DNA from: Anisus vortex
Lineage: Eukaryota > Mollusca > Gastropoda > Planorbidae
Assembly (NCBI GenBank): GCA_949126835.1
Contig: OX421505.1
Coordinates: forward strand, 8,626,587-8,690,586
Reading direction: 5' to 3'
DNA length: 64,000 nucleotides
Positions 55,901 through 64,000 of this stretch are shown here, piece by piece; position 1 is the first letter of the stretch, and every line of letters starts with the position of its first letter. The translations under genes were made by a program, and so were the position numbers. Below the pieces are notes generated by a model that searched no databases, had not been told where the DNA came from, and saw only the letters and a list, made by a program, of their open reading frames with translations.

Positions 55901-56832
55901 AATTCCTCAAACAATATTAGGTTCTTGAGTTTATCAAACTCACTTACATTCTGTGACCTTAGCCACTGTTCTAACATTTTCTCCTTTTGTCTCAAAAAGT
56001 CTACATGAGTTTGATCATATGCCTTCTTTCTGTCTCTAAATAGCTTTCTATATTTTTCTGGTGTCAGGGAATAACTTTTTAGCACCCTATCTTTGATTAC
56101 TTCATAGTCATTTATTTCCTCGGGTGTTAAACTCAACACTACGTCCAATGCTTTTCCTTTGTTGAGAGTTGACCTTAACAATAAAGCCATCTTATCATCA
56201 GGGAACTGATAATCTACAGCTATCCTCTCAAAAAGCAAAAAGAAATCTTGAACATCTTCTTCTCTGAATATAGGCAAGTGTTGCTTCATTGCGCTAATAT
56301 CCATACCATTGCTGTCCCTACGATGGTCAGGTCTGTTCATGCGTGCCATCTCTATCCTTTCTCTGCTTTCAATCCTAATTCTTTCATTTTCCCTTTCAGT
56401 TTCTATCCTAATTCTTTCATTTTCCCTTTCAGTTTCTATCCTAATTCTTTCATTTTCTCTTTCAGTTTCTATCCTCATTCTTTCCAATTCCATTCTCTTC
56501 ATAGCTAATTGGAATTTTAGGTTTTCACTCAGCCCTTCATCTTCATCATTGTTTGATGATCTAGATGACATATTTCTTACCTCGTCTCCGTGGGCAATTA
56601 CCTCGCCCCCACTGGGAGCTACATAACCTTCATTGATATCGTTCTGTCCCACTTCAACTACACTACCAGTGTTCATGGCATTCTGCCCGTTCAAACATGT
56701 CATAATTTCTTTGGTCAAACGATTACGATTAGGTCTTGCCTGTCCTGCCTCAATCCCAAAGGACTCAGCTAATTCTTTTAGTTCAGCAAATGACATGGCA
56801 TTAAGTTCCTCACTTGATATATTCGAAGCCAT
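52948..56832 (-). CDS. gag-protease-integrase-truncated RT polyprotein of LTR retrotransposon 2
   Basis: One uninterrupted 1294-residue frame. Gag: charged coiled coil (about 105-165) with three tandem units of about 10-11 residues like RIETERENER; capsid-like region (about 180-345); CCHC zinc knuckle CFNCKKEGHMKKDC (404-417). Aspartic protease: active site LRDTGSA (about 530-536) and closing ILGND near 601. Integrase: HHCC zinc site (H784, H791, C821, C824), triad D855, D914, E950 with 35 residues between the last two, GPY/F module (AKFSGPYEI, about 1085). After the integrase come a linker and the start of RT (HDVVLTDSARSIKQHPF to FGKLSNLTKTDWYPIPRIID, about 1205-1288). The frame then ends; the catalytic YxDD and RNase H core are absent. 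Particle formation, maturation and integration functions look intact. Confidence 0.93.
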   Translation of the reverse strand: MASNISSEELNAMSFAELKELAESFGIEAGQARPNRNRLTKEIMTCLNGQNAMNTGSVVEVGQNDINEGYVAPSGGEVIAHGDEVRNMSSRSSNNDEDEGLSENLKFQLAMKRMELERMRIETERENERIRIETERENERIRIETERENERIRIESRERIEMARMNRPDHRRDSNGMDISAMKQHLPIFREEDVQDFFLLFERIAVDYQFPDDKMALLLRSTLNKGKALDVVLSLTPEEINDYEVIKDRVLKSYSLTPEKYRKLFRDRKKAYDQTHVDFLRQKEKMLEQWLRSQNVSEFDKLKNLILFEEFNDCIRVDIKTHISDRGVEDVHEAARLADNYAIIHASIKPYYADKPKVHKPEPKEASKPKETSENNNKNSGVNNNSNLVHFRKQTDVNKAKVVCFNCKKEGHMKKDCWILTKKQGAILHCARVQKDSKQTEEVCNTGSRNSKEMRPASPIVVESMVFENSLSKVKENSCTQSIMLSEGREEQMVPEVPEEDDLSDFRPFVYEGTVSTEVDVLSKKKIQILRDTGSAVSVILEGSVPLTDATSTGESVVLRGASMEAVEAPLHRIKLESDIFTGNIVVGVWRALPVKGVSMILGNDIMGGRVTVEPMVKVLETKMAEDKNLRPANERPTCALTRAMHKKKSVKTPATPCSATKDVFVCSEDTHANETVITETPDIDLSATFFAELTTGDATENDNILSPKQKLVKEQLNDEVIMQLRMKAVDEKTADAMAECFYMKDEVLMRKSKPLNSGTNEWDSIHQIVIPKCYRQDILRMAHDLPFAGHMGVRKTHHRILPYFYWPGLRRDVEQYCKTCRVCQMVGRPNQRIPVAPLQPIPAFDEPFSHILIDCVGPLPKTKAGFQYLLTVMCSSTRFPEAIPLRNITTVKVVDALTNFFTRYGLPKTVQSDQGTNFTSNIFKQVMEQLGISHRLSSAYHPESQGALERFHQTLKSMLKKYCYENEKDWDKGVPYVLFAAREATQESLGFSPFELVYGHSVRGPLKLLHETWLTDSEPIGLLSYVDKFKNRLYHAFNHVKIHFPQMQERMRQNYDRKATARTFAPGDKVLVFLPLQNQPLSAKFSGPYEIESKLGEVNYLIKTPDRRQKQRVCHINLLKPYVSREKSKTREVPMISLARVPTDLSRIEYKFAESKLNNTDALKSLDTRLEHLPVEDKEKIIELVHENKSMFTNVPSRTHVIEHDVVLTDSARSIKQHPFDPIRPEHFKLDVKYMLENDIGGKCDSKWSTPCVMVPKADHTLQFYRDFGKLSNLTKTDWYPIPRIIDKIETRS

Positions 56833-57077
56833 AGTATAGCGTTCGAAATATTTGTTATAGTAGAGTAGTATATATTGTATAATAAAATATAAAGTTCCAA
56901 CTTACGATTTGTCCAGAAATTTGCACAATATAATATTAAACACTTCGTGGAATCTTCACACTTCCCAAGGAATAAAAACGCAAACCAGTTCTCTCCTCTT
57001 TTTAAAAAAAAATAGTTTCACAGTCCTGAAAACGAAACACAAATATGCCGCTCTCAGTACTACTAATGTCACAAAAT

Positions 57078-57254
57078 ATTTATAGGTCAGGAAAAAATAT
57101 AACTCAAATTTTCCAGACGAGATCAACAATTTTTTTTTCCAATCCTAGATCAAGAAAAGTAGAACTCAAATCTACCGAACGAGACTACCAAATCTTGTCA
57201 ATCCTAGGTCAGGAAAAGTAGAACTCAAATATACCGGGCGAGACCACCAAATTT
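57078..57254 (-). repeat. triplicated leader segment containing a primer-binding-site-like sequence
   Basis: Three tandem units of about 59-62 bp directly downstream of the 5' LTR. The first reads, on the minus strand, TTTGGTGGTCTCGCCCGG, the second TTTGGTAGTCTCGTTCGG and the third TTGTTGATCTCGTCTGG, each followed by ATTTGAGTT. The first begins TGG three to five bases after the LTR and is the likely tRNA primer site. Confidence 0.65.
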
Positions 57255-57929
57255 TGTTACGTCCACAATCCCCTTGTGGCCAGAGCTGTGTAGATCTTGC
57301 TGATAATTCTCGTTAGTCCTAGGGGAGACTTTAATTATTAGTATTTATGTTTCAGTATTACACGAACTCTTCTTATAGTCCTGGGCACAAATTCAGTATT
57401 TGTATTCCAACATTTCCTCTCTTGTAAATTATGGTAGTAGATAAATCTTATAGTAATGTATACAACACAATAGGATAGTAACTTGACAAAGAAGCTTCAG
57501 TGTAACTGTTGTTGATAGTTTATTTCAGGTGGTATGTTCAATATATACAATATATCTATTATGTACAGTTAGAATAAAATAGTGCAAACACAAACGTTCT
57601 CAAAAGAACATATTTTGAAACTCCCTATCTTTCAGACAAAACAAATTATTAAATACTATCCGAGTGGTGCAAGGGACAGACCCACTACCAGTAGGGGTGA
57701 AAATCATGGTAACATTACAAAACTCATAACAAAACGATATGAACTTCCCCTATTAAATAATGAGTCGTTCCCAGACTCTGAGAATTTGAGATCAACACAG
57801 AATCCCAGCATTACCTAGAACCTTTCGTTTTCCTACTAAACGTCCTAATATCGCGTGTAGTAAGAAAAGAGAGAGAGAGGAGAATAAACATTGCGTGTTC
57901 CGATTCTTGGAAAAACAATATACATGACA
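57255..57929 (-). repeat. LTR retrotransposon 2, 5' LTR
   Basis: 675 bp, the same length as the left LTR and one substitution apart. Followed on the plus strand by ATATT. The 78-residue open frame present in both LTRs is conserved only because the LTRs are. Confidence 0.95.
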
Positions 57930-57934
57930 ATATT

Positions 57935-58340
57935 ATATTATGTATATACAATATAATTTACAAACATTTCGTGCCGTCAAAACAGATAGCCCTAATAAGG
58001 GAGAGTTGGGATACTAGACCCCTAAAAAATCCAATTCTATAACAAAAACAAAGCCGTGCTTGTAGAAGCGTCAAGTTTAAATACAAGGACGGGATAAGAT
58101 ATACAAAATATGAAACCACCTTAGTGAGTCGACATTGTGGTGTCGACTTGCAATGAAAGTCTCCTTTGTGCTATAGAGAATCAGAACAATCATTCCCACC
58201 GGATAAGTCGTCTTCAACCACCCCTTCCATCCCGAATATTTACTAGAAGTGATGTGGAAACATGGATCTATTACAATAATTAAGAGGAAAGTCCATCCAG
58301 ATATTAATAACTTTCAGGCATAGAGCATAGACAAATATGA
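57935..58340. other. no gene seen
   Basis: Unassigned sequence between the LTR element and the LINE fragment. Confidence 0.45.
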
Positions 58341-58344
58341 ACTT

Positions 58345-59020
58345 TTAAAAGAAAATCTACACATGTCCAATCTATTGCTGCCAAAGCAAACAGGCCCTGC
58401 GCCTTCGTCTATAGGAAGGAACCTCAAGGGATGCTCCACCAGGATCCAGATCCATTGTTATAAAAGTTTAGCTCGACCCATCCTGGAGTACGCATCGACG
58501 GTTTGGGATCCCAATCATCAACAACAGATATCCACGTTGGAGGTGACCCAACGTCGAGCGACACATTGTATCTTACAGGACTACGGCCTTAAAACAAGCA
58601 CCTCTGCTCTGGTGGCCAAACTCCATCTTCAGCCCCTACAACATCGCAGAGTGGTAGACAAAGTCACCACTATGTACAAGATCATTAACCGCCACATGGA
58701 AATGTCCACACAGCCGCCAGGTGTGCCGCTCTACCCGAGGACACCAGCTCAAACTGCATGTTCGACATGCACGCACCGACGTCTACAATTTTTTTTTTTC
58801 CGTCAGCCATTATACTGTGGAACACACTGAACCAGGCCTCCATCACTGCTACTTCTGTGCCGGCTTACAAATCTTCATTGAAGGGCTGAACTAAATAACT
58901 CAAGAGACACTCTGTCATCTGTTTATAATTATTGTTTGTGATTTTTAAAATTGTATATGTAGTTAAATTGTGGACTCTTTCCTCCGTCCTAAAGGGGTCT
59001 TTACAATAATATGATAAAGA
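58345..59020 (+). pseudogene. 5'-truncated non-LTR retrotransposon (CR1/Jockey-like), ORF2 3' end and 3' UTR
   Basis: The translated core CYKSLARPILEYASTVWDP is the conserved C-terminal RT-proximal motif of CR1/Jockey-type LINEs, followed by LEVTQRRATHCILQDY and a helical tail. The protein has two frame changes: near 58420, where the preceding AKANRP stretch is in another frame, and near 58795 at a run of T, after which ILWNTLNQASI continues in a new frame to about 58885. The 3' UTR ends near TTTACAATAATATGATAAAG. Truncation at the 5' end is typical of LINE insertion. It is dead. Confidence 0.75.
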
Positions 59021-59035
59021 AGATTATGAAAGGTT

Positions 59036-59645
59036 AAAAATAACACACAAATACAAGTTTAAAAATGTCTAAATACACAAACAAATAATACAAAATGTCT
59101 AAATACACAAATAAAAGTTTAAAAAATGTCTAAATACACAAACAAATAATACAAAATGTCTAAATACACAAACAAATAATAACAAATTTCTAAATACACA
59201 AACAAATAATAAAAAATGTCTAAATACACAAACAAATAATAAAAAATGTCTAAATACACAGACAAAGTTTAAAAAATGTCTAATTACACAAACAAAGGTT
59301 TAAAAATGTCTAAATACACACAAAAAATAATTAAAAAATGTCTAAATACAAAAACAAAGGTTAAAAAATGTCTAAAAACACAGACAAAGTTTAAAAAATG
59401 TCTAAATACACAGACAAAGTTTAAAAATGTCTAATTACACAAACAAAGGTTTAAAAATGTCTAAATACACACAAAAAATAATAAAAAATGTCTAAATACA
59501 AAAACAAAGGTGAAAAAATGTCTAAAAACACAAACACGTGTTAAAAAATGTCTAAATACACAAACAAAGGCTTAAAAAATGTGTAAATACACAAACAAAA
59601 TTTTTTAAAGTCTAAGTACACAAACGAAATTTCGAAAAAATGTTC
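59036..59645. repeat. about 30-bp A-rich minisatellite, roughly 20 imperfect copies
   Basis: Unit close to AAAAATGTCTAAATACACAAACAAATAAT, with variants ending in AAAGTTT or AAAGGTT. It begins within about 20 bp of the LINE 3' end. Confidence 0.9.
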
Positions 59646-59767
59646 TGCAGATGTCGCAACCTTCTAGAGCAGCGGTTCCCAACCTGTGGGTCGCGATCCT
59701 TTAGGGGTCGAACGACCATTTCATGGAGTCGCCAAGGACCATAGAAAAACACTTATTTTTGATGGTT

Positions 59768-59893
59768 TTATTGAGGCTTTCCACAACAACATGTACAGCA
59801 CAGTATTCTTCGATGGCGCCACCTTACAACCCTCCCCAGTGTGTAGCGGGGTTAAACAGGGACGTTTCCTGGCACCAACACTCTGTAGTTTAG
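59768..59893 (+). pseudogene. LINE reverse transcriptase fragment nested in a hAT element
   Basis: About 42 codons: IEAFHNNMYSTVFFDGATL and SGVKQGRFLAPTL. SGVKQGCVLAPTLF is a signature of LINE reverse transcriptases. The rest of the element is missing on both sides. Confidence 0.7.
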
Positions 59894-59895
59894 AC

Positions 59896-60093
59896 CAGGG
59901 AATGGCAACCTTTTGATAATAGAGAGCCAAAGTGGGATTTCTAATTCATTCAGCGTGCCAAAAGCCTTAAAGTCACTCTGCTTTAGCACTCCATTTCTTA
60001 GAGAAGATACTTTAATAAAATTTTTTAAAGTCTTCTGTGTGCCATTGAAAATCATTTTGCGTAACTAGTCTGTCACGATACCCTAGGTTGCCG
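59896..60093. mobile_element. family D hAT-type miniature element, nested
   Basis: Begins CAGGGAATGGCAACCTTTTG; interior AAGTGGGATTTCTAATTCAT, GCGTGCCAAAAGCC, CTGTGTGCCATTGAAAATC; the right end CCTAGGTTGCCG is decayed. Confidence 0.6.
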
Positions 60094-60597
60094 CTAGACT
60101 ATTCCTCTTTTCTTGTCATTCTTCAAACCTTATAAATAAGGTTTTTCAAAAAATTTGGTTGAGAAAATATGAATAATGCATTTTTAAAATGAAGTAAATG
60201 CGTAGTAATGAAAACAAGCTAGTATCTAAAATGGTATTTTATAAATTACATTTATAATGAAAAAACATTAATTGATTGATTGTTCATTTTACGTATATTT
60301 ATCAATTTGAGTGCCAGTACTGGTATACGCATGTACAATACTTTTTTTTTTCAAATGCAAATTGTTTAGTAAAAAAAAATGTTTACTAAAATCATTTTCC
60401 CATAGACTTAAAACTAGCACTATTATCTCCCTTGATTAGATTTAGTAAGCATTTGTTTAATTTTTTTTTTAAATATCGGGTTCGCTCACGTTGCATTTTT
60501 TAATAATATACCAACATTTTATGTTAAATGGTGGCATTAAAAAGGTTGGGAACCACTGTTCTAGAGTCTTCAGACGTAGAATCACTTCTGTACCCAT

Positions 60598-60870
60598 GGG
60601 CGAAGTGTGTAAACTGCCGATACGTGCCCATTAAGAATACACCGGCGGGCGAACGCATTTGGATCAGCTCCCGCTGTGGGTCCGAGACGCATTGCTCTGC
60701 CGAGAGGCCACTGGGTCTCTGTGGGGAGGAAGCAATAGACGCAGCAACCCCGTTCTCGAGAACCACCCGGTGCCTGAATGTCTGTACCTATAGTATAGGA
60801 TTTGTGCTACCGGGTTACAGTGACGGTATACGGGGTGAGGCACCACGAAAGGCTAATTCTTAGGGTAACC
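60598..60870 (+). repeat. GC-rich dispersed repeat family F, copy 2
   Basis: Shares the ordered phrases listed for 38930-39180, here with GGGGAGGAAGCAATAGACGC and ACCTATAGTATAGGATTTG. Confidence 0.5.
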
Positions 60871-61676
60871 GCAGTGGTCAACCTAGCTACGGAATCATCA
60901 CTGTTACACGGCACGCCACCCTTTTGGCGTGTTGTGGGGTGGCTCCAACTCGGACAGAGCTGAGCTCAAACCTATAGTTACGCCCTGGAACAAAAGAGCC
61001 CATGGGGCTTATAACTCAGACGTTGGTTTTCACCTATCAGAAATTGGGCCTCCATTCCAATCAAAATGAAGACGCCACCGGTAGCGGATCTAAGCCTCTC
61101 GAGAATCGGTGATTGATTATTAGCTGTGATCTTTAAAAATATATAATAAAATGGACGCCAACATTGTAACAACAGCATTCTAAAAATCAAACAAACTTCC
61201 ACTGAAAAGAATAATAAATAAACTACAATGTAAAATCTCAGAACAGAAACATCAACCACAAATGATTGAGATCGAGATATCAAGGAATCTTTCTTTGTTC
61301 TTGTAGTTCTTCTTCCCAAATTATTTTCTCATAACCCATCACTAGTTCTTTCCGACTCCATGACGCCCCCGTTTGACAAATTCTAAGAACTTTTCCCGAA
61401 CAAGTGTATCTTGTTTAATAGATTTAGATTTACAAAAATCAAAGGGAGAGAATGGAAAAAATTTGGAATAATTTGTTTTTTTTATTTATCGAACTCTTTG
61501 CTGTCTCTTTTGTTCTAAATTCATGAGTCAATATCCTGGGTCGTCTTGATCTAGACGTAAAGGATGACATTTTCGAGAAACGCCAGACACTTTTTTGGGG
61601 GGTTTGGTTAGTGCTGTACACCTTTTCACTATCTCACTAATGAGTTGGTTTTTAAGGGGGCGTATTCATCCATTTA
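60871..61676. other. no gene seen
   Basis: 60900-60990 contains a GGCACGCCACCC / GGCGTGTTGTGGGGTGGC near-palindrome. The rest is unassigned. Confidence 0.4.
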
Positions 61677-61683
61677 AAGTGCA

Positions 61684-62255
61684 CCCGCACTAGTGGTACA
61701 CCCGCACTAGTGGTACACCCGCACTAGTGGTACACCCGCACTAGTGGTACACCCGCACTAGTGGTACACCCGCACTAGTGGTACACCCGCACTAGTGGTA
61801 CACCCGCACTAGTGGTACACCCGCACTAGTGGTACACCCGCACTAGTGGTACACCCGCACTAGTGGTACACCCGCACTAGTGGTACACCCGCACTAGTGG
61901 TACACCCGCACTAGTGGTACACCCGCACTAGTGGTACACCCGCACTAGTGGTACACCCGCACTAGTGGTACACCCGCACTAGTGGTACACCCGCACTAGT
62001 GGTACACCCGCACTAGTGGTACACCCGCACTAGTGGTACACCCGCACTAGTGGTACACCCGCACTAGTGGTACACCCGCACTAGTGGTACACCCGCACTA
62101 GTGGTACACCCGCACTAGTGGTACACCCGCACTAGTGGTACACCCGCACTAGTGGTACACCCGCACTAGTGGTACACCCGCACTAGTGGTACACCCGCAC
62201 TAGTGGTACACCCGCACTAGTGGTACACCCGCACTAGTGGTACACCCGCACTAGT
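61684..62255. repeat. 17-bp satellite, about 34 copies, essentially perfect
   Basis: Unit ACTAGTGGTACACCCGC with no internal variant that I can find; only the first (GTGCACCC) and last (ACTAGTCC) edges differ. Each unit contains the 8-bp palindrome CACTAGTG. 17 is not a multiple of three and it does not code. Confidence 0.97.
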
Positions 62256-63001
62256 CCTATGAACCAATAGCTTCTGAAATGGCCACTTATTATTTTGTTG
62301 TTGTTTACTTCTAAGACTCAGAAAAGTTTTTTTTTTTTGTAGATTAAATCAAATGAAGTAATGTCGCAATATGATGCTGTTTCATAGTTTCATACAAATA
62401 GGTTTGATCAATGGGTCTTAAAGATTTAACCTTAATTGTATCTGAAATTAAATTATCCCCCTTGTATTTTCTTTTATGATACCTTAAAGTAATTTAATTC
62501 TACTTGTATTATTTTTTATCAATATCTGTATTACTGTATGACTGTACTGTATTACTATTATTGCCTCGATATAATTTTTAATTATTTACAAATGCTTTAA
62601 TTCTCTTGCTATGTCTTTGACAATGCCTTCACCGTACTGATGTAGGCTACTATGTGTTTTGTGGACGACTTCATAGAACAGACATAGGCCTGCAAACAGC
62701 CGATATGAGTAAAACAGGATGAATACGTTATTTTTTTTATTTTTATCAATGTAATTATTTTTATTATTATTGATGTCCAACTGATTTAAAAAAAAATAAT
62801 ACATTCAGCACTAAAAAAGGACGAAAATTAGAATGATTTCTAAATATTTGGGGAAGATGCAAACTACGGTATTCATTTTGGTGAATTCAATTTTTTTTTT
62901 GTCTAATTGAGTACAACTTTCAAAGGGAGACTAATGAAGGAAATCTCTAATCAACTCTACTTTTCTTCATAGCACTAGTCAAGGGGAACTATGTGAACTT
63001 T
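62256..63001. other. no gene seen
   Basis: AT-rich spacer with T runs. Confidence 0.45.
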
Positions 63002-63082
63002 TTAACCCTTACAGTCCCGGGCGCGTATATAGCGGAACTGAAGGCAGCATAGATAGAAGTAGGTCGGTACGGGAAGGGTTAA
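63002..63082. mobile_element. 81-bp TTAA miniature element, copy 3
   Basis: Differs from copy 1 (18822-18902) at one base (AACTGAAGG against AACTCAAGG). TTAA at both ends. Confidence 0.75.
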
Positions 63083-63124
63083 AACAAAACATCAAGATAA
63101 ATGATAATAATATTTAATGAAAGG

Positions 63125-63157
63125 ATGAGAGAGAGAGAGAAAGAGAGAGAGAGAGAT

Positions 63158-63221
<64 letters not shown>

Positions 63222-63420
63222 TGAGAGAAAGAGAGAGAGAGAGAAAGAAAGAGAGAGAGAGAGAGAGAGAGAAAGTGATACTGATTGAGAGAAAGAAAAA
63301 GAAAAAGTGATTGAGAGAGTAAGAGAGAGAAAGAGAAAAGGACAGAAAAAAACATTAAAAAACATTTGTTTAAAGTTAGAAAGAGAAAGAAAGACAGAAA
63401 GATTTGGAGAATGAGAGTTG
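63125..63420. repeat. (GA)n microsatellite
   Basis: Long GA tract with AAAG interruptions. The apparent RE-rich and SL-rich open frames are by-products. Confidence 0.95.
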
Positions 63421-64000
63421 GCAAGATCTAACCTATTTCTACTATTTTATTATACTAGTGCCCGACACAAGAAACCATGTTGAGCAAAAAAGCTAAACAC
63501 ACGAGTCGTATATTTCGATAGGTACATAATCATGGAGTTGTAAGTAGCTCTAGTTGTGTGTACATGTATCCATAGCCCATACCCATAGACTGGATATTCC
63601 ACAACGTTTCCATACCAAAATGACAGGATAACCCATAAGGTATCCATACATGTGCACTGGATACTGGATATTCCAATGAGGTAACCCAAAAAATATATGC
63701 GTTATATTTTATTCCTATTCGACAATCCATGTCTGACAATCCTTGGGAGGGAGAAAAAATGACGAAATCTTGCTGTTGTTTTTGTCTGTGTGTTCGGGAA
63801 AGGGAGGGAGGGGGAGCTTAACGCCAAAGCACAGTCGGAGCCTCCAAGGTGGTCTCTTGTACAGACGGCGTGGTCTTGATGTAATAGATTAGCATTCGGA
63901 TTAGCTACACGAAGATCTTGTCGAGGTTATAAAGTCATATGTTCCCAGTAAACGTAGATTTATGTATGTTTTTTTTTTTTTTGAATGCAAATGTTTATAT
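63421..64000. other. no gene seen
   Basis: ACTGGATATTCC occurs twice (63590 and 63665), with several CCATA repeats between; otherwise unassigned. Confidence 0.4.

Larger units (their letters stand above)
50998..57929 (-). mobile_element. LTR retrotransposon 2, Gmr1-like Ty3/gypsy with internal RT-RNase H deletion
   Basis: 6.93 kb. Minus-strand order: 5' LTR, leader with a repeated primer-site region, one frame with gag, protease, integrase and the first 90 or so residues of RT, a short RNase H end in another frame, AT-rich DNA, polypurine tract, 3' LTR. The near-identical LTRs imply very recent insertion. Integrase before RT marks it as Gmr1-like. It cannot make its own reverse transcriptase. 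Confidence 0.9.
59670..60557. mobile_element. 888-bp hAT-type element with nested insertions
   Basis: Inverted ends CAGCGGTTCCCAACC / GGTTGGGAACCACTG. Flanks TTCTAGAG (59662-59669) and TTCTAGAG (60558-60565) form a perfect 8-bp duplication. The interior contains a LINE RT fragment (59768-59893) and a family D miniature element (59896-60093). Confidence 0.9.

Noticed and set aside
53048..56839. Plus-strand open frames opposite the element 2 polyprotein
   Set aside because: Shadows of the minus-strand coding sequence with no recognisable domains.
51325..57818. 78-residue open frame identical in both LTRs of element 2
   Set aside because: Conserved only because the LTRs are nearly identical; no domain or motif found.
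63092..63424. Serine/leucine-rich and arginine/glutamate-rich frames
   Set aside because: Translation of (GA)n microsatellite on the two strands.

Overview
This is a eukaryotic, AT-rich, intron- and repeat-dominated window. I see no complete host gene. The repeat content (tRNA-derived SINEs, hAT, TTAA-type and Helitron-like DNA elements, CR1/Jockey-like LINE fragments, Gmr1-like LTR elements, many micro- and minisatellites, recurrent TAGGCCTAC motifs) fits a mollusc, probably a heterobranch/pulmonate gastropod. That placement is inference from repeat style and no marker gene confirms it.

Layout. 1-1.45 kb: SINE copies, then a 200-N gap (1497-1696). About 1.7-7.58 kb: LTR retrotransposon 1, minus strand (gag, protease and integrase, no reverse transcriptase). 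7.6-12.4 kb: AT-rich DNA with SINE-like repeats and small hAT-type elements. 12.4-18 kb: a 21-bp minisatellite, a LINE tail fragment, a 1-kb purine-rich tract, a Helitron-like repeat and a 28-bp minisatellite. 18-33 kb: scattered SINEs and miniature elements, one good candidate host exon (signal peptide plus splice donor, 27493-27541), and a decayed LINE RNase H region on the minus strand (28.2-29.0 kb). 33.7-35.0 kb: a 51-bp minisatellite. 36.3-37.5 kb: a candidate non-autonomous TTAA element. 37.5-40.6 kb: two hAT-type elements with near-perfect 8-bp target duplications. 43-47.2 kb: miniature elements and an intact 604-residue Kolobok/Mutator-like transposase gene flanked by TTAA. 51.0-57.93 kb: LTR retrotransposon 2, minus strand (gag-protease-integrase-truncated RT in one 1294-residue frame, two 675-bp LTRs differing at one base). 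58.3-60.6 kb: a LINE 3' end, a 30-bp minisatellite and a hAT element with nested insertions. 61.7-62.3 kb: a perfect 17-bp satellite. The remainder is simple repeat and unassigned DNA.

Main biological point. Both LTR elements have the Ty3/gypsy-type integrase upstream of the reverse transcriptase, the order known from Gmr1-like elements. Both have independently lost nearly all of RT-RNase H while keeping gag, protease and integrase, yet their LTR pairs are nearly identical, so they inserted recently. This suggests gag-PR-INT-only elements that borrow reverse transcriptase in trans, which the unusual domain order would permit because RT-RH sits at the 3' end of the polyprotein. A second theme is a tRNA-derived SINE sharing its 3' hairpin with a second dispersed repeat family, and a third is an 81-bp TTAA miniature element present in three near-identical copies.
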